From Methylobacterium crusticola (lineage in GTDB: Bacteria; Pseudomonadota; Alphaproteobacteria; Rhizobiales; Beijerinckiaceae): a stretch of DNA of 64,000 bases. Position numbers and translations under genes: made by a program. The first letter of the stretch is position 1. Each line of letters begins with the position of its first letter. The DNA lies in assembly GCF_003574465.1 (NCBI RefSeq), contig NZ_QOWC01000015.1:1-64000 (forward strand), in the 5' to 3' direction. Shown here piece after piece: positions 51,682 through 62,987 of this stretch. Under the pieces are notes generated by a model that did no database searches, had not been told where the DNA came from, and saw only the letters and a program-made list of their open reading frames with translations.

Positions 51682-53232
51682 CTAGCGCAGGGCGAGGTAG
51701 AGCGCCGCCCCCGCGATGACCCAGAGCGCGAGGGTAGTCCAGACGGCGCGCCGCGTCTCGATGCGGATCCGGCGCTCCACGCGGGCGATCTCCCGCAGCC
51801 CGTCCTCGTCGAGGCGGATGAGCACGCGCTTGAAGCGCTGGGCGAGGTCGGGCACGTCCGCCACCACGTCCGCCAGGGTGAGGACGGCCCGGCCCGCCTG
51901 CTCGGTGCGGCCGAGCGGCCCGAGGTTGCGGGCGAGCCAGGTGCGCACCACCGGCTCGGCGGTGGTCCACATGTCGAGGCGCGGATCCAGGGAGCGGGCC
52001 ACGCCCTCGACCACCACCATGGTCTTCTGGAGCATCACCAGCTCGGTCCGGGTGCTCATGTCGAACAGGGCCGTGACGTCGAACAGCAGGGTGAGCACCT
52101 TGGCCATCGAGATCTCGTCGGCCCGGCGCTGGTGGATGGGCTCCCCGATCGCCCGGATGGCCTGGGCGAAGTCGTCGACCGCGTGGTGGGACGGCACGTA
52201 GCCGGCCTCGAAATGCACCTCCGCCACCCGGCGGTAGTCGCGCAGGATGAACCCGAGCAGGATCTCGGCGAGGAAGCGGCGCTCCTTGAGGCCGAGGCGG
52301 CCCATGATGCCGAAATCCACCGCCGCGAGCCGGCCCGCCGGATCGACGAACAGGTTGCCGGGGTGCATGTCGGCGTGGAAGAAGCCGTCCCGGATGGCGT
52401 GGCGCAGGAAGGACTGGATCACCGTGCGCCCCAGGCCCGCCACGTCGTGGCCGGCGGCCACGATGTCGGCGCGGTCGTTGAGGCGGATGCCCTCGATCCA
52501 CTCGCTCGCCAGCACGTCCCGGCCGGTCAGCTCCCAGAACGGCTGGGGCACCCGGAACTCGCTGTCGCCCTTGATGTTCTCGGCGAACTCCGAGAGCGCC
52601 GCGGCCTCGAGCCGCAGGTCCATCTCCATGGCGACCGAGCGCGCCAGGGTCTCGACCACCTCCCGCGGGCGCAGGCGCTCGGCCTCGGGCCGCAGCGCCT
52701 CCACCACGCGGGCCATGAAGCGCATGGCCTGGATGTCGCGGGCGAAGCGCTCGCGCACGCCCGGCCGCATGATCTTGACGGCGATCACGCGCTCGATCCC
52801 GTCGCGGTCGAGGACGTGGGCCTTGTGCACCTGCGCGATCGAGGCCGCCGCCACGGGCCCGCTGAAGGACAGGAAGAGCTCCCCGAGGGGCTTGCCCAGG
52901 GCGGCCTCGACGGTGGCCACCGCCACCTCCTGCGGGAAGGGCGGAACCCGGTCCTGGAGGCGCTCGAGGTCGCGGGCCGCCGCCATGCCGACGATGTCGG
53001 GGCGCGTCGCCAGGAACTGCCCGACCTTGACGTAGGAGGGGCCGAGCCGCGTCAGCGCCGCCGGCAGCCGGCCGGGCCCGAGGCCGGGCCGCTCCAGCTT
53101 GCGGCCGAGCGTCAGCACCAGGCGCAGGTGCGGCGGCAGCGCGGCGGCGTCCACGAAGGCGAGGCCGCCCTCGCGCGCCATGACCCAGCCGACATGGATG
53201 CCGCGGGCGAGGTGGACGAGCGCGCTCAGCAC
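51682..53232 (-). CDS. ubiB: Ubiquinone biosynthesis accessory kinase-like protein UbiB
   Basis: A 516-residue atypical kinase (ADCK/COQ8 family) needed for ubiquinone synthesis, membrane-anchored at its C-terminus. The KxGQ motif is in [16 protein letters not shown], the Ala-rich nucleotide loop in [11 protein letters not shown], the catalytic-loop equivalent HADMHPGN and the metal-binding DFG in VDFGIMGRL. The last 20 residues are one membrane helix. GTG start at 53232 gives the conserved [11 protein letters not shown] opening; a longer frame to 53331 would overlap ubiE. 28 bp downstream of ubiE. Confidence 0.95.
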   Translation of the reverse strand: MLSALVHLARGIHVGWVMAREGGLAFVDAAALPPHLRLVLTLGRKLERPGLGPGRLPAALTRLGPSYVKVGQFLATRPDIVGMAAARDLERLQDRVPPFPQEVAVATVEAALGKPLGELFLSFSGPVAAASIAQVHKAHVLDRDGIERVIAVKIMRPGVRERFARDIQAMRFMARVVEALRPEAERLRPREVVETLARSVAMEMDLRLEAAALSEFAENIKGDSEFRVPQPFWELTGRDVLASEWIEGIRLNDRADIVAAGHDVAGLGRTVIQSFLRHAIRDGFFHADMHPGNLFVDPAGRLAAVDFGIMGRLGLKERRFLAEILLGFILRDYRRVAEVHFEAGYVPSHHAVDDFAQAIRAIGEPIHQRRADEISMAKVLTLLFDVTALFDMSTRTELVMLQKTMVVVEGVARSLDPRLDMWTTAEPVVRTWLARNLGPLGRTEQAGRAVLTLADVVADVPDLAQRFKRVLIRLDEDGLREIARVERRIRIETRRAVWTTLALWVIAGAALYLALR

Positions 53233-53260
53233 GGGCGGCGCTCTCCGGCGACCGATTTCC

Positions 53261-54049
53261 TCACGCGATCTTCCAGCCCGAGTGGATGGCGCAGATGCCG
53301 CCGCTGAGGGGCTTGTGCGTGACCCGGGCAAAGCCCGCCTCCTCGATCATCCGGGCGAAGGCGCCGGGCCGCGGGAAGCGGCGGATCGACTCGACGAGGT
53401 ACTGGTAGGATTCCTTGTCGCCCGCCACCCACTCGCCCAGGCGCGGGATGACCCGGAACGAGTAGGCCTCGTAGATCCGGTCGAGCCCCGGCACGTCGAC
53501 GTGCGAGAACTCGAGGCACAGGAAGCGGCCGCCCACGGCGAGCACCCGGTGGGCCTCGGCCAGCGCCGCCTCGATGCGCGGAACGTTCCGGATCCCGAAC
53601 GCGATCGTGTAGGCGTCGAAGGCCCCGTCCGGCAGGGGCAGGGACTCGGCGTTGCCGGCCACGAAGTCGATCCGGTCGCCGCGGCCCGCGCCGGCGCGCT
53701 CGCGGCCGACCGCCAGCATCGCCTCGTTGATGTCGAGGACCGTCACGTGCGTGTCCGGGCCGCCGGCCTCCAGGGCCCGGAAGGCGACGTCGCCGGTGCC
53801 GCCCGCCACGTCGAGGAGGCGCAGGGGCCGGGTGCGGGAGGGGCGCAGGGTCGAGATCAGGGCGCTCTTCCAGGCCCGGTGCAGCCCGCCCGACATCAGG
53901 TCGTTCATCAGGTCGTAGCGCTTGGCGACCGAGCGGAAGACCTCGTTCACGCGGTCCTGCTTCTCGTCGAGGCGCACGCGCGCGTAGCCGAAATCGGTGC
54001 TGGTCTCGTCGCCGGCCATGCTCGGGTCCCTCGTCACGGTCGCCTCCAT
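53261..54049 (-). CDS. ubiE: Ubiquinone/menaquinone C-methyltransferase UbiE
   Basis: A 262-residue SAM-dependent methyltransferase that C-methylates the benzoquinol ring in ubiquinone synthesis. Motifs: [38 protein letters not shown] (SAM loop), [12 protein letters not shown] and the C-terminal [15 protein letters not shown]. The ATG at 54049 gives full length; an ATG at 54019 has a better GAGGG ribosome binding site and would remove ten residues, so the true start is one of the two. It forms an operon with ubiB and is divergent from mutM across about 94 bp. Confidence 0.95.
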   Translation of the reverse strand: MEATVTRDPSMAGDETSTDFGYARVRLDEKQDRVNEVFRSVAKRYDLMNDLMSGGLHRAWKSALISTLRPSRTRPLRLLDVAGGTGDVAFRALEAGGPDTHVTVLDINEAMLAVGRERAGAGRGDRIDFVAGNAESLPLPDGAFDAYTIAFGIRNVPRIEAALAEAHRVLAVGGRFLCLEFSHVDVPGLDRIYEAYSFRVIPRLGEWVAGDKESYQYLVESIRRFPRPGAFARMIEEAGFARVTHKPLSGGICAIHSGWKIA

Positions 54050-54142
54050 AGCGAAGGCGGGGCGAAATCACCATCTGGGGCGCTTCCTTCGCGGGTGCGG
54101 TTCTTACGCGCCGCCCCGCCCACGCGAGATCCCGCGCGACCC

Positions 54143-55033
54143 ATGCCCGAGCTTCCCGAAGTCGAGACCGTGCGCCGGGGCCTCGAGCCCGCCCTCGTCG
54201 GCGCCCGCTTCACCCGGGTGGAGGTGCACCGCCCGAACCTGCGCTTCCCCTTCCCGCCGCGCTTCGCCGAGCGGCTGACCGGGCAGGCCGTCACGGCCCT
54301 GTCGCGCCGGGCGAAGTACCTCGTGGCGGACCTCTCCTCGGGCGAGGCCCTGATCATGCATCTCGGCATGAGCGGCCGCTTCGACGTGGCGCTGCCGGAC
54401 GGCCGCACGGTCTCGCCGGGAGACTTCTACCTGGAGGGCGCACAGGGCCAGGCCAAGCACGACCACGTCCGCTTCGGGCTCTCGAACGGCGCCCGCGTGA
54501 CCTACAACGACGTGCGCCGCTTCGGCTTCATGGACCTCGTGCCCGCCGCGGACCTCGCCACCTGCCGCCACTTCGCCGGCATGGGCATCGAGCCCCTGGG
54601 CAACGCGCTCTCGGGCGAGGCGATCGCCCGGCTGTTCTTCGGCAGGCGCACCCCCCTCAAGGCGGCGCTCCTCGACCAACGCCTGATCGCGGGCCTCGGC
54701 AACATCTACGTCTGCGAGGCCCTGCACCGGGCCCGCCTCCACCCGGAAGCCCCGGCCGGCTCCCTCGCCGACGCCGCCGGCCGGCCGACGAAGGCCGCCG
54801 GGCGCCTCGCCACGATCATCCGCGACGTCCTCACGGAGGCCGTCGCGGCCGGCGGCTCCACCCTGCGCGACTACGTCCACACCGACGGCAGCGCGGGCGC
54901 GTTCCAGCACACCTTCCGGGTCTACGACCGGGAGGGCCTCGCCTGCACGGCCCGGGGCTGCCGCGGCGTGGTGCGGCGGCTGGTCCAGTCGGGGCGCTCG
55001 ACGTTCTACTGCGAGGTGTGCCAGCCGGGGTGA
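54143..55033 (+). CDS. mutM: Formamidopyrimidine-DNA glycosylase
   Basis: A 296-residue base-excision repair enzyme that removes 8-oxoguanine and formamidopyrimidines. The catalytic N-terminus [13 protein letters not shown] (Pro2, Glu3), the SRRAKYLV lysine, the [14 protein letters not shown] helix-two-turn-helix and a C-terminal zinc finger with Cys in CTARGC and YCEVCQ are all present; the C-x4-C first half is usual in alphaproteobacteria. Full length. Divergent from ubiE, which is a conserved arrangement. Confidence 0.97.
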   Translation: MPELPEVETVRRGLEPALVGARFTRVEVHRPNLRFPFPPRFAERLTGQAVTALSRRAKYLVADLSSGEALIMHLGMSGRFDVALPDGRTVSPGDFYLEGAQGQAKHDHVRFGLSNGARVTYNDVRRFGFMDLVPAADLATCRHFAGMGIEPLGNALSGEAIARLFFGRRTPLKAALLDQRLIAGLGNIYVCEALHRARLHPEAPAGSLADAAGRPTKAAGRLATIIRDVLTEAVAAGGSTLRDYVHTDGSAGAFQHTFRVYDREGLACTARGCRGVVRRLVQSGRSTFYCEVCQPG

Positions 55034-55058
55034 GCGTCCTGCCGCGGCAGCCCCGCGA

Positions 55059-55102
55059 GAGCCGCCCCCGGGCCCGCCGGGGCCCGGCGCGGGCGGCGGC
55101 TC
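55059..55102. terminator. Nested GC hairpin between convergent genes
   Basis: An outer pair GAGCCGCC (55059-55066) and GGCGGCTC (55095-55102) encloses an inner perfect stem CCGGGCCC (55068-55075) and GGGCCCGG (55080-55087) with a 4-nt loop. It separates mutM (plus) and the GST gene (minus) and could block both; no T-tract. Confidence 0.5.
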
Positions 55103-55808
55103 ACCCGTCGAGCTCCGGATACCTGCGGAACACGCCGCTCTCGTTGAACGCTTCGCGCCGCTCGCTCGCCAGGTAGGCGGCGATCCGCGGCCGCGCCGCC
55201 ACGGCCTTGTGCAGCGCCACCACCTTCGGGGCGCGGGCGAGCGCCCGCTCGGTCGCCTTCGGGAAGGCGTAGGCGAGGCCCTCCACGAGCTGGAACAGGG
55301 ACAGGTCGGCGTAGCTCGGCGCCGCGCCCACGAGCCAGCGCGGCCCGGCGGGGTTCGCCTCGAGCACGCGCTCGCACCAGGCGAGGTATTTCGGGATGCG
55401 GGCCGCGCGGAAATCCGCGGCCCGGCGGGCCGCCTCCGGCCGCTGGTCCTCGTAGGTGAGGCTGCTGGCGATGGGATGGTGGGTGTCGTGGGCCTCCGCG
55501 ACCGCGTCCGCGATCGTGAGCTGGATCTGGTGGGTCCAGATCCGGTCGGCCTCGCCCTCGCCCACGAGGCCGAGGCGCGGGCCGAGGTAGAGCAGGATCG
55601 CCGCCGACTGCCCGATCACGAGGTCGCCGTCCCGCAGGTAGGGCGGAGCGAAGGGCGGCCGCGGAGGCTCGTCCAGCCCCGCCATCATGGGGCCGGTGCC
55701 GTCCTCACGGGCGACGTCGACGTACGGGGCCCCGGCCTCCTCCAGGGCGAGGCGGACGAACTCGCCGCGCCCCTGGATGCCGGGCCAGTAGAAGAGCTCG
55801 TAGGCCAT
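55101..55808 (-). CDS. Glutathione S-transferase family protein
   Basis: A 235-residue GST-fold protein. The thioredoxin-like N-domain starts YELFYWPGIQGRGEFVRLALEEAG, with the first-turn Tyr7 as possible catalytic residue as in sigma/alpha-type GSTs, a cis-Pro-type PYLRDGDLVIGQSAAILLYLG stretch, and an all-helical C-domain with SYADLSLFQLVEGLAYAF. Cytosolic. Substrate unknown. Nine bases upstream on the same strand lies the end of the YidB-like gene, so the two are probably co-transcribed. Confidence 0.9.
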   Translation of the reverse strand: MAYELFYWPGIQGRGEFVRLALEEAGAPYVDVAREDGTGPMMAGLDEPPRPPFAPPYLRDGDLVIGQSAAILLYLGPRLGLVGEGEADRIWTHQIQLTIADAVAEAHDTHHPIASSLTYEDQRPEAARRAADFRAARIPKYLAWCERVLEANPAGPRWLVGAAPSYADLSLFQLVEGLAYAFPKATERALARAPKVVALHKAVAARPRIAAYLASERREAFNESGVFRRYPELDG

Positions 55809-55817
55809 CGCGCCGGC

Positions 55818-56522
55818 TCACCAGCCCCGCATCTCGTCGTGGTTCGGACGGCGCCCCTGGGGGGTGAGACCGTCGACCACGCCGGGCAGGACCTGGGCGA
55901 GCTGCGCCAGGAGGTCGTCGCGGCCGAGCCCGGTCTGCCGGCTCAAGGTGTCCACCGTGTCGGGGCCGAGCGCCTGGGCGAGCTGCTGGGGCTGGATCGC
56001 GCGGTTGTGGCCGGGGCCGATCCAGGACTCGATCATCTCGCCGAGGCCGCCCTGGCGGAAGCGGTCGACGAGCTGGTCGAGGCCGCCCGGCCCGGCATCC
56101 TCGGGCTGCTCGCGGTCGAGGCGGGCGTAGGGCCCGGCGCCCTGGTCGAAGGGGTTCTGCACGCCGCCCTGCGACGCCCCGGCGGGCGCGGGCCCGCCCG
56201 GGCCGTCGAGCATGCCGGAGAGGTCGGAATAGGGGTTGCCGGAATCCGCGCCGTGCCGGTCGCGGCGGGGCGGCTCGGGCGGGTCGTAGCCCCGCGGGTC
56301 GGGGGCGTAGCCGTCCTCGGGCCCGCCCTGCGGCGCCGGGCGGCGCCCGCCGCCGAAGATGTCGCCGAAGCCGCCCTGCATCGCCTTGGCGGCGAGCAGC
56401 ATCAGCAGCGCCTTGACGAGGGGCGACATCGCCCCGGAGCCGCCGCCCTGGCCGCCCCCCTGCCGGCCGCCGCCCAGGACGTTGCCCAGCACGGAGCCGA
56501 TGACCTGATCGAGCAGTCCCAT
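55818..56522 (-). CDS. YidB-family (DUF937) protein
   Basis: A 234-residue protein. The N-terminus MGLLDQVIGSVLGNVLGG and the C-terminal block GGLGEMIESWIGPGHNRAIQP followed by LAQALGPDTVDTLSRQTGLGRDDLLAQLAQVLPGVVDGLTP match the YidB/DUF937 family. Between them is a 100-residue low-complexity Gly/Pro/Asp-rich linker and a short hydrophobic helix (LVKALLMLLAAKAM). Function of the family is unknown. Normal YidB is about 130 residues, so the linker is an enlargement. Confidence 0.85.
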   Translation of the reverse strand: MGLLDQVIGSVLGNVLGGGRQGGGQGGGSGAMSPLVKALLMLLAAKAMQGGFGDIFGGGRRPAPQGGPEDGYAPDPRGYDPPEPPRRDRHGADSGNPYSDLSGMLDGPGGPAPAGASQGGVQNPFDQGAGPYARLDREQPEDAGPGGLDQLVDRFRQGGLGEMIESWIGPGHNRAIQPQQLAQALGPDTVDTLSRQTGLGRDDLLAQLAQVLPGVVDGLTPQGRRPNHDEMRGW

Positions 56523-56592
56523 GACGTGCCTCCCCTCGCGCGAGGCCGCGCGGTCGCCCGGGGTTAACCCCGGATCGCCGCCGGGGTTGCCT

Positions 56593-56895
56593 TCAGCGCC
56601 CGTCGCCGGCCCCGTTGCCGCCGCCGGTGGCCCGGCGCTCCTTGGGGTCGATGTGGTCGAGGGGATTGGTGCGCGGGTTCGTGCTGCCGGTCAGGCCGGT
56701 GTCGCCGGGCATCACCTGCGTGCCGGGCTTGAGGGCCTGGGGCGGGGCCACCTCCGAGGTGGTGCCCGTGCCGTTCGGGATGTCGGCCTGGGTCGGCTGG
56801 TCCCGGCGGTCGGAGATCGCCAGGGCGGGCGCCGCGAGGGCCGCCAGCAGGAGGGCGCCGGGGGCGAGGAGGGCGAGGCGGCGGAGCGGGGTCAT
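56593..56895 (-). CDS. Small secreted hypothetical protein
   Basis: A 100-residue protein with a clear signal peptide (RRLALLAPGALLLAALAAPALA, cleavage near residue 26). The mature part is short, polar and low in hydrophobic residues (Pro, Gly, Thr, Asn), probably disordered: SDRRDQPTQADIPNG and DHIDPKERRATGG. No cysteine. No family recognised. It lies between uvrB and the YidB-like gene on the same strand with about 100-bp gaps either side. Coding status is supported by the good signal peptide and ribosome binding site. Confidence 0.65.
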   Translation of the reverse strand: MTPLRRLALLAPGALLLAALAAPALAISDRRDQPTQADIPNGTGTTSEVAPPQALKPGTQVMPGDTGLTGSTNPRTNPLDHIDPKERRATGGGNGAGDGR

Positions 56896-57002
56896 CGGGG
56901 CGTCTCCAGAGGGGGGCCGCGGGGGCAAACCACCCGGCGCCGGCCGGTTCCCGCCCGGGGCGGTCTTTCGGCCCGGACGCGCCGGGGGCGGGGCGCGACG
57001 GC

Positions 57003-59735
<2,733 letters not shown>

Positions 59736-59796
59736 GCCCCGCAATATGGGCGCGCGGAGCGCGGCCCGAAAGCCCCGCGCGGCCCGGCGGGCGCCG

Positions 59797-60621
59797 TCAC
59801 GGATTCTGGTCGCGGAACGATCGGTTGCGGCCGAACCTCTTCTCGAAATCGTCCTTGGTGGCGTTCGCGAGATCGAGCGGCGCCGGCGGCGGGGGCGCCT
59901 CGTCCAGGTGGGACAGGTGGAGGTAGTCCGGCTTGAACTCGGCGAACGCCTTGAGCCGCTCGAGATCGGGGACGACCAATCCCTTGCGGCCGACCTCGAT
60001 GAGCTTCGCCTTGCGGAGGTCGGAGAGGACGCGCTGCACGTGCACGTGCGAGAGCCCGGCCGTGTCCGCCAGCTCGGATTGCTTCAGCGGGATGCGGTAG
60101 TCCGGCTCGAGCGCGAGACCGACGGCTTGCAGCCGGGTGAGCACCTCGCACAGGAAGTGGGCGAGCTGCTTGTCCGAGGAGCGGCGCCCGACGCTCACCA
60201 GCCACTCCTGGAGAATCGACTCGTCGACCAGGACCGACCACCACAAGGCCAAGTAGACGTTCGGTCGATAGGCCGCCAGCTCCTTGATCACGCGATACGG
60301 AATGGTCGCGACAGTACAAGGCGTCAACGTTCCGATCGAGTGAACCATCTGCGTGAGGATCGAAGCATGCAGATCGCAGCCGTCGCCGGGCACGAGATAG
60401 GCCAGGATCGAGCGGCTTCCGTCCTGCATGATCCTGTACCGGCAGGCAAAGCCGTCCAGTATGACGTATGCGAACTCCGGCTTGCTTCCTTCCTGGGTGA
60501 GATCATGATCGGCATCATAATATAGCATCTTGCTTGTTGCCGCCGACAAAGCTTCTATGTCGGCATCGCTCATCCGCACGCGCCGGGACAATTTCCGGAT
60601 GAACAGATTCGTCATGGGCAT
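59797..60621 (-). CDS. Crp/Fnr-family transcriptional regulator
   Basis: A 274-residue regulator. A cyclic-nucleotide-binding-type beta-roll (about 20-140) contains [43 protein letters not shown], and the C-terminal winged HTH is [32 protein letters not shown], typical of Crp/Fnr. The cysteine pattern of an oxygen-sensing Fnr is absent from the N-terminus. The tail of 45 residues is Pro/Ala-rich. Start is ATG 60621 or 60615; neither has a strong ribosome binding site. It is followed 62 bp later by uvrB. Signal unknown. Confidence 0.9.
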   Translation of the reverse strand: MPMTNLFIRKLSRRVRMSDADIEALSAATSKMLYYDADHDLTQEGSKPEFAYVILDGFACRYRIMQDGSRSILAYLVPGDGCDLHASILTQMVHSIGTLTPCTVATIPYRVIKELAAYRPNVYLALWWSVLVDESILQEWLVSVGRRSSDKQLAHFLCEVLTRLQAVGLALEPDYRIPLKQSELADTAGLSHVHVQRVLSDLRKAKLIEVGRKGLVVPDLERLKAFAEFKPDYLHLSHLDEAPPPPAPLDLANATKDDFEKRFGRNRSFRDQNP

Positions 60622-60843
60622 CTGGTAAATTTTGGAAAACCGCGGTGCATTTACATATGTCAATTCTCGGGGCGGGCGCCGCGGCCCGGTGTCGTCGCCA
60701 GCAAGTATTCCGCGCCACGGCTCCGCTCGCCGGTCTTGTCGAGGCCGGGATCGCCCCGCGCGAAGGCGCCAAAACATGAAATGAGGTTTTAGCTCACGTT
60801 TCCCGCAGCTAGTGTCGCAGCTGCCAGAACGGGACACGCCGAC

Positions 60844-61002
60844 GTGCCTACGATTGACATGCAGAAAAAGTCCGAAACTGTTGCGCGACCTGCACGTTCA
60901 ACTCATGCGCAGTCCGGCGAAGATATGATCCGCGCCCATATCAGAGAGATGCTTCGCAGGATCCCGCGTTCCAAGTCGGCGGCGCCGGCCGACCCGACGT
61001 GA
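60844..61002 (+). CDS. Possible 52-residue protein
   Basis: A short frame from GTG 60844 encodes MPTIDMQKKSETVARPARS, then a helical segment EDMIRAHIREMLRRIPRSK and a polar end. It is divergent from the Crp/Fnr gene in DNA with lower GC than its surroundings and is well separated from other genes. No ribosome binding site is evident and there is no family to compare, so it may be spurious; the amphipathic basic helix is the only structural hint. Confidence 0.35.
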   Translation: MPTIDMQKKSETVARPARSTHAQSGEDMIRAHIREMLRRIPRSKSAAPADPT

Positions 61003-61063
61003 ACGGAGCGCCGCGCCGGCATCGTGGCGGGGCCCGTCTTCGGGTATGCCGGGCCGGCCGGGG

Positions 61064-61321
61064 TCAGCGGTTCGGCCAGCAGCGCCGGCCGCCGCCGCCG
61101 AGGTGGAAGCCGGGCGGGCAGGGCCGGCCGCGGAAATACCCGCCCCGCTGCCCGCCGGCCCGGCAGCCGCCGTAGGGCCCGCGATGGCCGTAGGGCCCGC
61201 AGCCGCCGTAGACCTGGATGAGGCCGTCGTCGGGCGGCGCGAGGTCGACCATCGGCAGGGCCGAGGCGGGCGCGATCACGCTCACGGCGAGGAGCGCCGA
61301 CGGGATCAGGATCTTGAGCAC
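61064..61321 (-). CDS. GCG-CRPN-type secreted small protein
   Basis: An 85-residue protein. Residues 1-21 are a signal peptide (IPSALLAVSVIAPASA). The mature segment GGCGPYGHRGPYGGCRAGGQRG and CPPGFHLGGGGRRCWPNR fits the GCG-CRPN pattern common in Methylobacterium and related genera: His, Gly and Tyr-rich, with four cysteines likely forming two disulphides. Role unknown; expected in the periplasm or envelope. Same strand as the NarL-type regulator but upstream is 130 bp of spacer, so transcription is probably separate. Confidence 0.82.
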   Translation of the reverse strand: MLKILIPSALLAVSVIAPASALPMVDLAPPDDGLIQVYGGCGPYGHRGPYGGCRAGGQRGGYFRGRPCPPGFHLGGGGRRCWPNR

Positions 61322-61451
61322 GGTGTCCTCCTGACGGGTGCGGCGAGGACGGGGATCGGCCTCTCGCCGCGTCCAGCGTAGCAGCCCGGCACCGGCCTCG
61401 GTCGCGCCGATGCGGGAGATGCTTACCGGATTGCTTCCGGCGCGGCGGACG

Positions 61452-62135
61452 TCAGTGGTGCAGGTTCTGCATCCAGCCTTGCAGGATGGCGTACTGCACG
61501 ATCTTCGACCGGGTGCCGATGTCGAGCTTCTCGCTGGCGCGGGACTTGTAGGTCTCCACGGACTTGTCCGTGATGCCGAGTTTGCCGGCCACTTCCTTGT
61601 TGGTGAAGCCGAAGGCCACGAGCCGGATGACCTCGCGCTCGCGCTCGGTGAGCGGCGGAGGGGTGTCGTCGTCGCGCCCCCGCGCCCGCGACGCGCCGTG
61701 ATCCCCGGTCACCACGAAGCGCTCGGCGATCGCGGGGTCGAGGTAGAGCCCCCGGCCGCTCACCGCCCGGATCGCCTGGAGCAGGCAGGCGCCGGCGGAC
61801 CGCTTCAGGATGTAGCCCCGGGCGCCCGCACCGAGCGCCTGGCGGACGTAGGTGCGGTCGTCGTGGGCGCTCAGCATCAGGACCCGGACCGGGGACGCCT
61901 CGGCGGCGAGCTGCTTGGCCACCGCGATCCCGTGCATCTCCGGCATCGACACGTCGAGGACAGCGACGTCGGGCTGCGTCTCGGCGATGAGGCGCAGGGC
62001 GCGGCCGCCCGTGGCCGCCTCGCCGACCACGGCCAGGTCCGGCACGCCCTCGAGCAGGCCCCGCATGCCGGCGAGGAAGATGGGATGGTCATCCGCGAGG
62101 ACGATCTTCGTCGGCCGGGAGTGACTCACTTTCAT
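61452..62135 (-). CDS. NarL/FixJ-type response regulator
   Basis: A 227-residue two-domain response regulator. Receiver: KIVLADDHPIFLAGMRGLLEG with the acidic pair, phosphoacceptor Asp in AVLDVSMPEMHG, the Ser of LMLSAHDD and Lys in GYILKRS. Output: a LuxR-type HTH at about 160-220, LTEREREVIRLVAFGFTNKEVAGKLGITDKSVETYKSRASEKL. The ATG at 62135 is used; upstream frame is basic and unlike a receiver. No sensor kinase gene is adjacent, so it is an orphan. GTGGATCGAC precedes the ATG but a strong ribosome binding site is not visible. Confidence 0.93.
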   Translation of the reverse strand: MKVSHSRPTKIVLADDHPIFLAGMRGLLEGVPDLAVVGEAATGGRALRLIAETQPDVAVLDVSMPEMHGIAVAKQLAAEASPVRVLMLSAHDDRTYVRQALGAGARGYILKRSAGACLLQAIRAVSGRGLYLDPAIAERFVVTGDHGASRARGRDDDTPPPLTEREREVIRLVAFGFTNKEVAGKLGITDKSVETYKSRASEKLDIGTRSKIVQYAILQGWMQNLHH

Positions 62136-62616
62136 GTCGATCCACGTTCCTGCTCGATGCGCTGCCCTGCCGTGATGGGTCGCCGGGCCGCCCGAGCCCT
62201 CCGGCGTCGGGCGGCCGGGTTGCGTCGACCCCCCGGGGCAGGATCCGGGGCGAGAGTCTTGTGCGGTGCATGGTGGTCTTCGCACCGCAGCACAACCTGT
62301 TCGCGATCAAAAGATGGCGAAATCGCGCGACGAGGCGGCCGATGCGCGTCGCGGCCCGCGAGGGGCCGACGCCTCCCGCAGCGGGTCCCTCGCGCGCCCA
62401 ACCGCGAGCGGCGCCGGAGCAGGCGGACGATCCGGGGGGCGCCGCCGCGGCGGGACGCAAGCCTCGATGGTCACCCCGGTCGTTCGACCTAAGCCGTCCG
62501 ACGGTCGCGCGCGGCCTTCTGTTCAACCCGGGTCTGTGTCACATGCGACGGTTGAGCCGCTCGTCTTCGGCCTCGGCTGAGGGTAGAATTAAACCTATTA
62601 AGCTCTTGCTTATCTG
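62136..62616. other. Intergenic stretch, no gene seen
   Basis: About 480 bp between the response regulator and the DUF6894 gene (both promoters point away). The first 430 bp are GC-rich without coding character; the last 60 bp become AT-rich (TAGAATTAAACC near 62585), consistent with a promoter for the plus-strand gene at 62632. Confidence 0.45.
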
Positions 62617-62630
62617 ACGTGAGATCACGT
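62617..62630. promoter_or_regulatory. Dyad just before DUF6894 start
   Basis: ACGTGA-GA-TCACGT is a perfect 14-bp inverted repeat ending one base before the ATG at 62632. A second, overlapping palindrome ATCACGTGAT runs 62624-62633. In RNA it could pair across the ribosome binding region; in DNA it could be an operator. Confidence 0.45.
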
Positions 62631-62631
62631 G

Positions 62632-62880
62632 ATGGCCCAAAAATATTTTTTTAATTTAGTCAATGTCACGGCGATCATTGAGGATCCCAGCGGCGTCGAG
62701 GCGGACAACATCGAACAAGCAGAAGCCGAAGCTCTGTTCACACTCGACGAGATGCGCGTCGCCGGAGAGTTGCAGCTCGACAAGCCGGAATGGCGGCTCG
62801 AGATCTGCGACGAGTCCGGAAGGGTCCTGCGTACGATCAGGCTCACGAGCGAGCAGGGCGAGCGGAGTTCCGATCACTAG
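62632..62880 (+). CDS. DUF6894 family protein
   Basis: An 82-residue protein matching the small DUF6894 family that is abundant in Methylobacterium and rhizobia: KYFFNLVNVTAIIEDPSGVEADNIEQAEAEALFTLDEM, a short helix, then WRLEICDESGRVLRTIRL. The predicted fold is two beta hairpins flanking a helix. Function unknown. ATG at 62632 chosen over a GTG three bases earlier. The gene is less GC-rich than its flanks, lies alone and is preceded by a dyad. Confidence 0.85.
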   Translation: MAQKYFFNLVNVTAIIEDPSGVEADNIEQAEAEALFTLDEMRVAGELQLDKPEWRLEICDESGRVLRTIRLTSEQGERSSDH

Positions 62881-62894
62881 TATTGACCCGCCGA

Positions 62895-62934
62895 TGAGGA
62901 GGATCCTCTGCCGGTGAGGAGGATCCTCTGCCGG
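62895..62934. repeat. 20-bp tandem repeat, two exact copies
   Basis: TGAGGAGGATCCTCTGCCGG occurs at 62895-62914 and again at 62915-62934. Each unit contains the palindrome GAGGATCCTC. It lies between the DUF6894 gene and the end of the MFS gene. Confidence 0.9.
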
Positions 62935-62987
62935 TCGTCGATCTTTCCAGTCGACATGTCGTCGCCAGGGTTGCGGCGCGGCCGCCC

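Noticed and set aside
60854..60882. Sigma-70 promoter from a perfect TTGACA at 60854
   Set aside because: No acceptable -10 hexamer lies at 16-18 bp; the nearest are ACTGTT-like.
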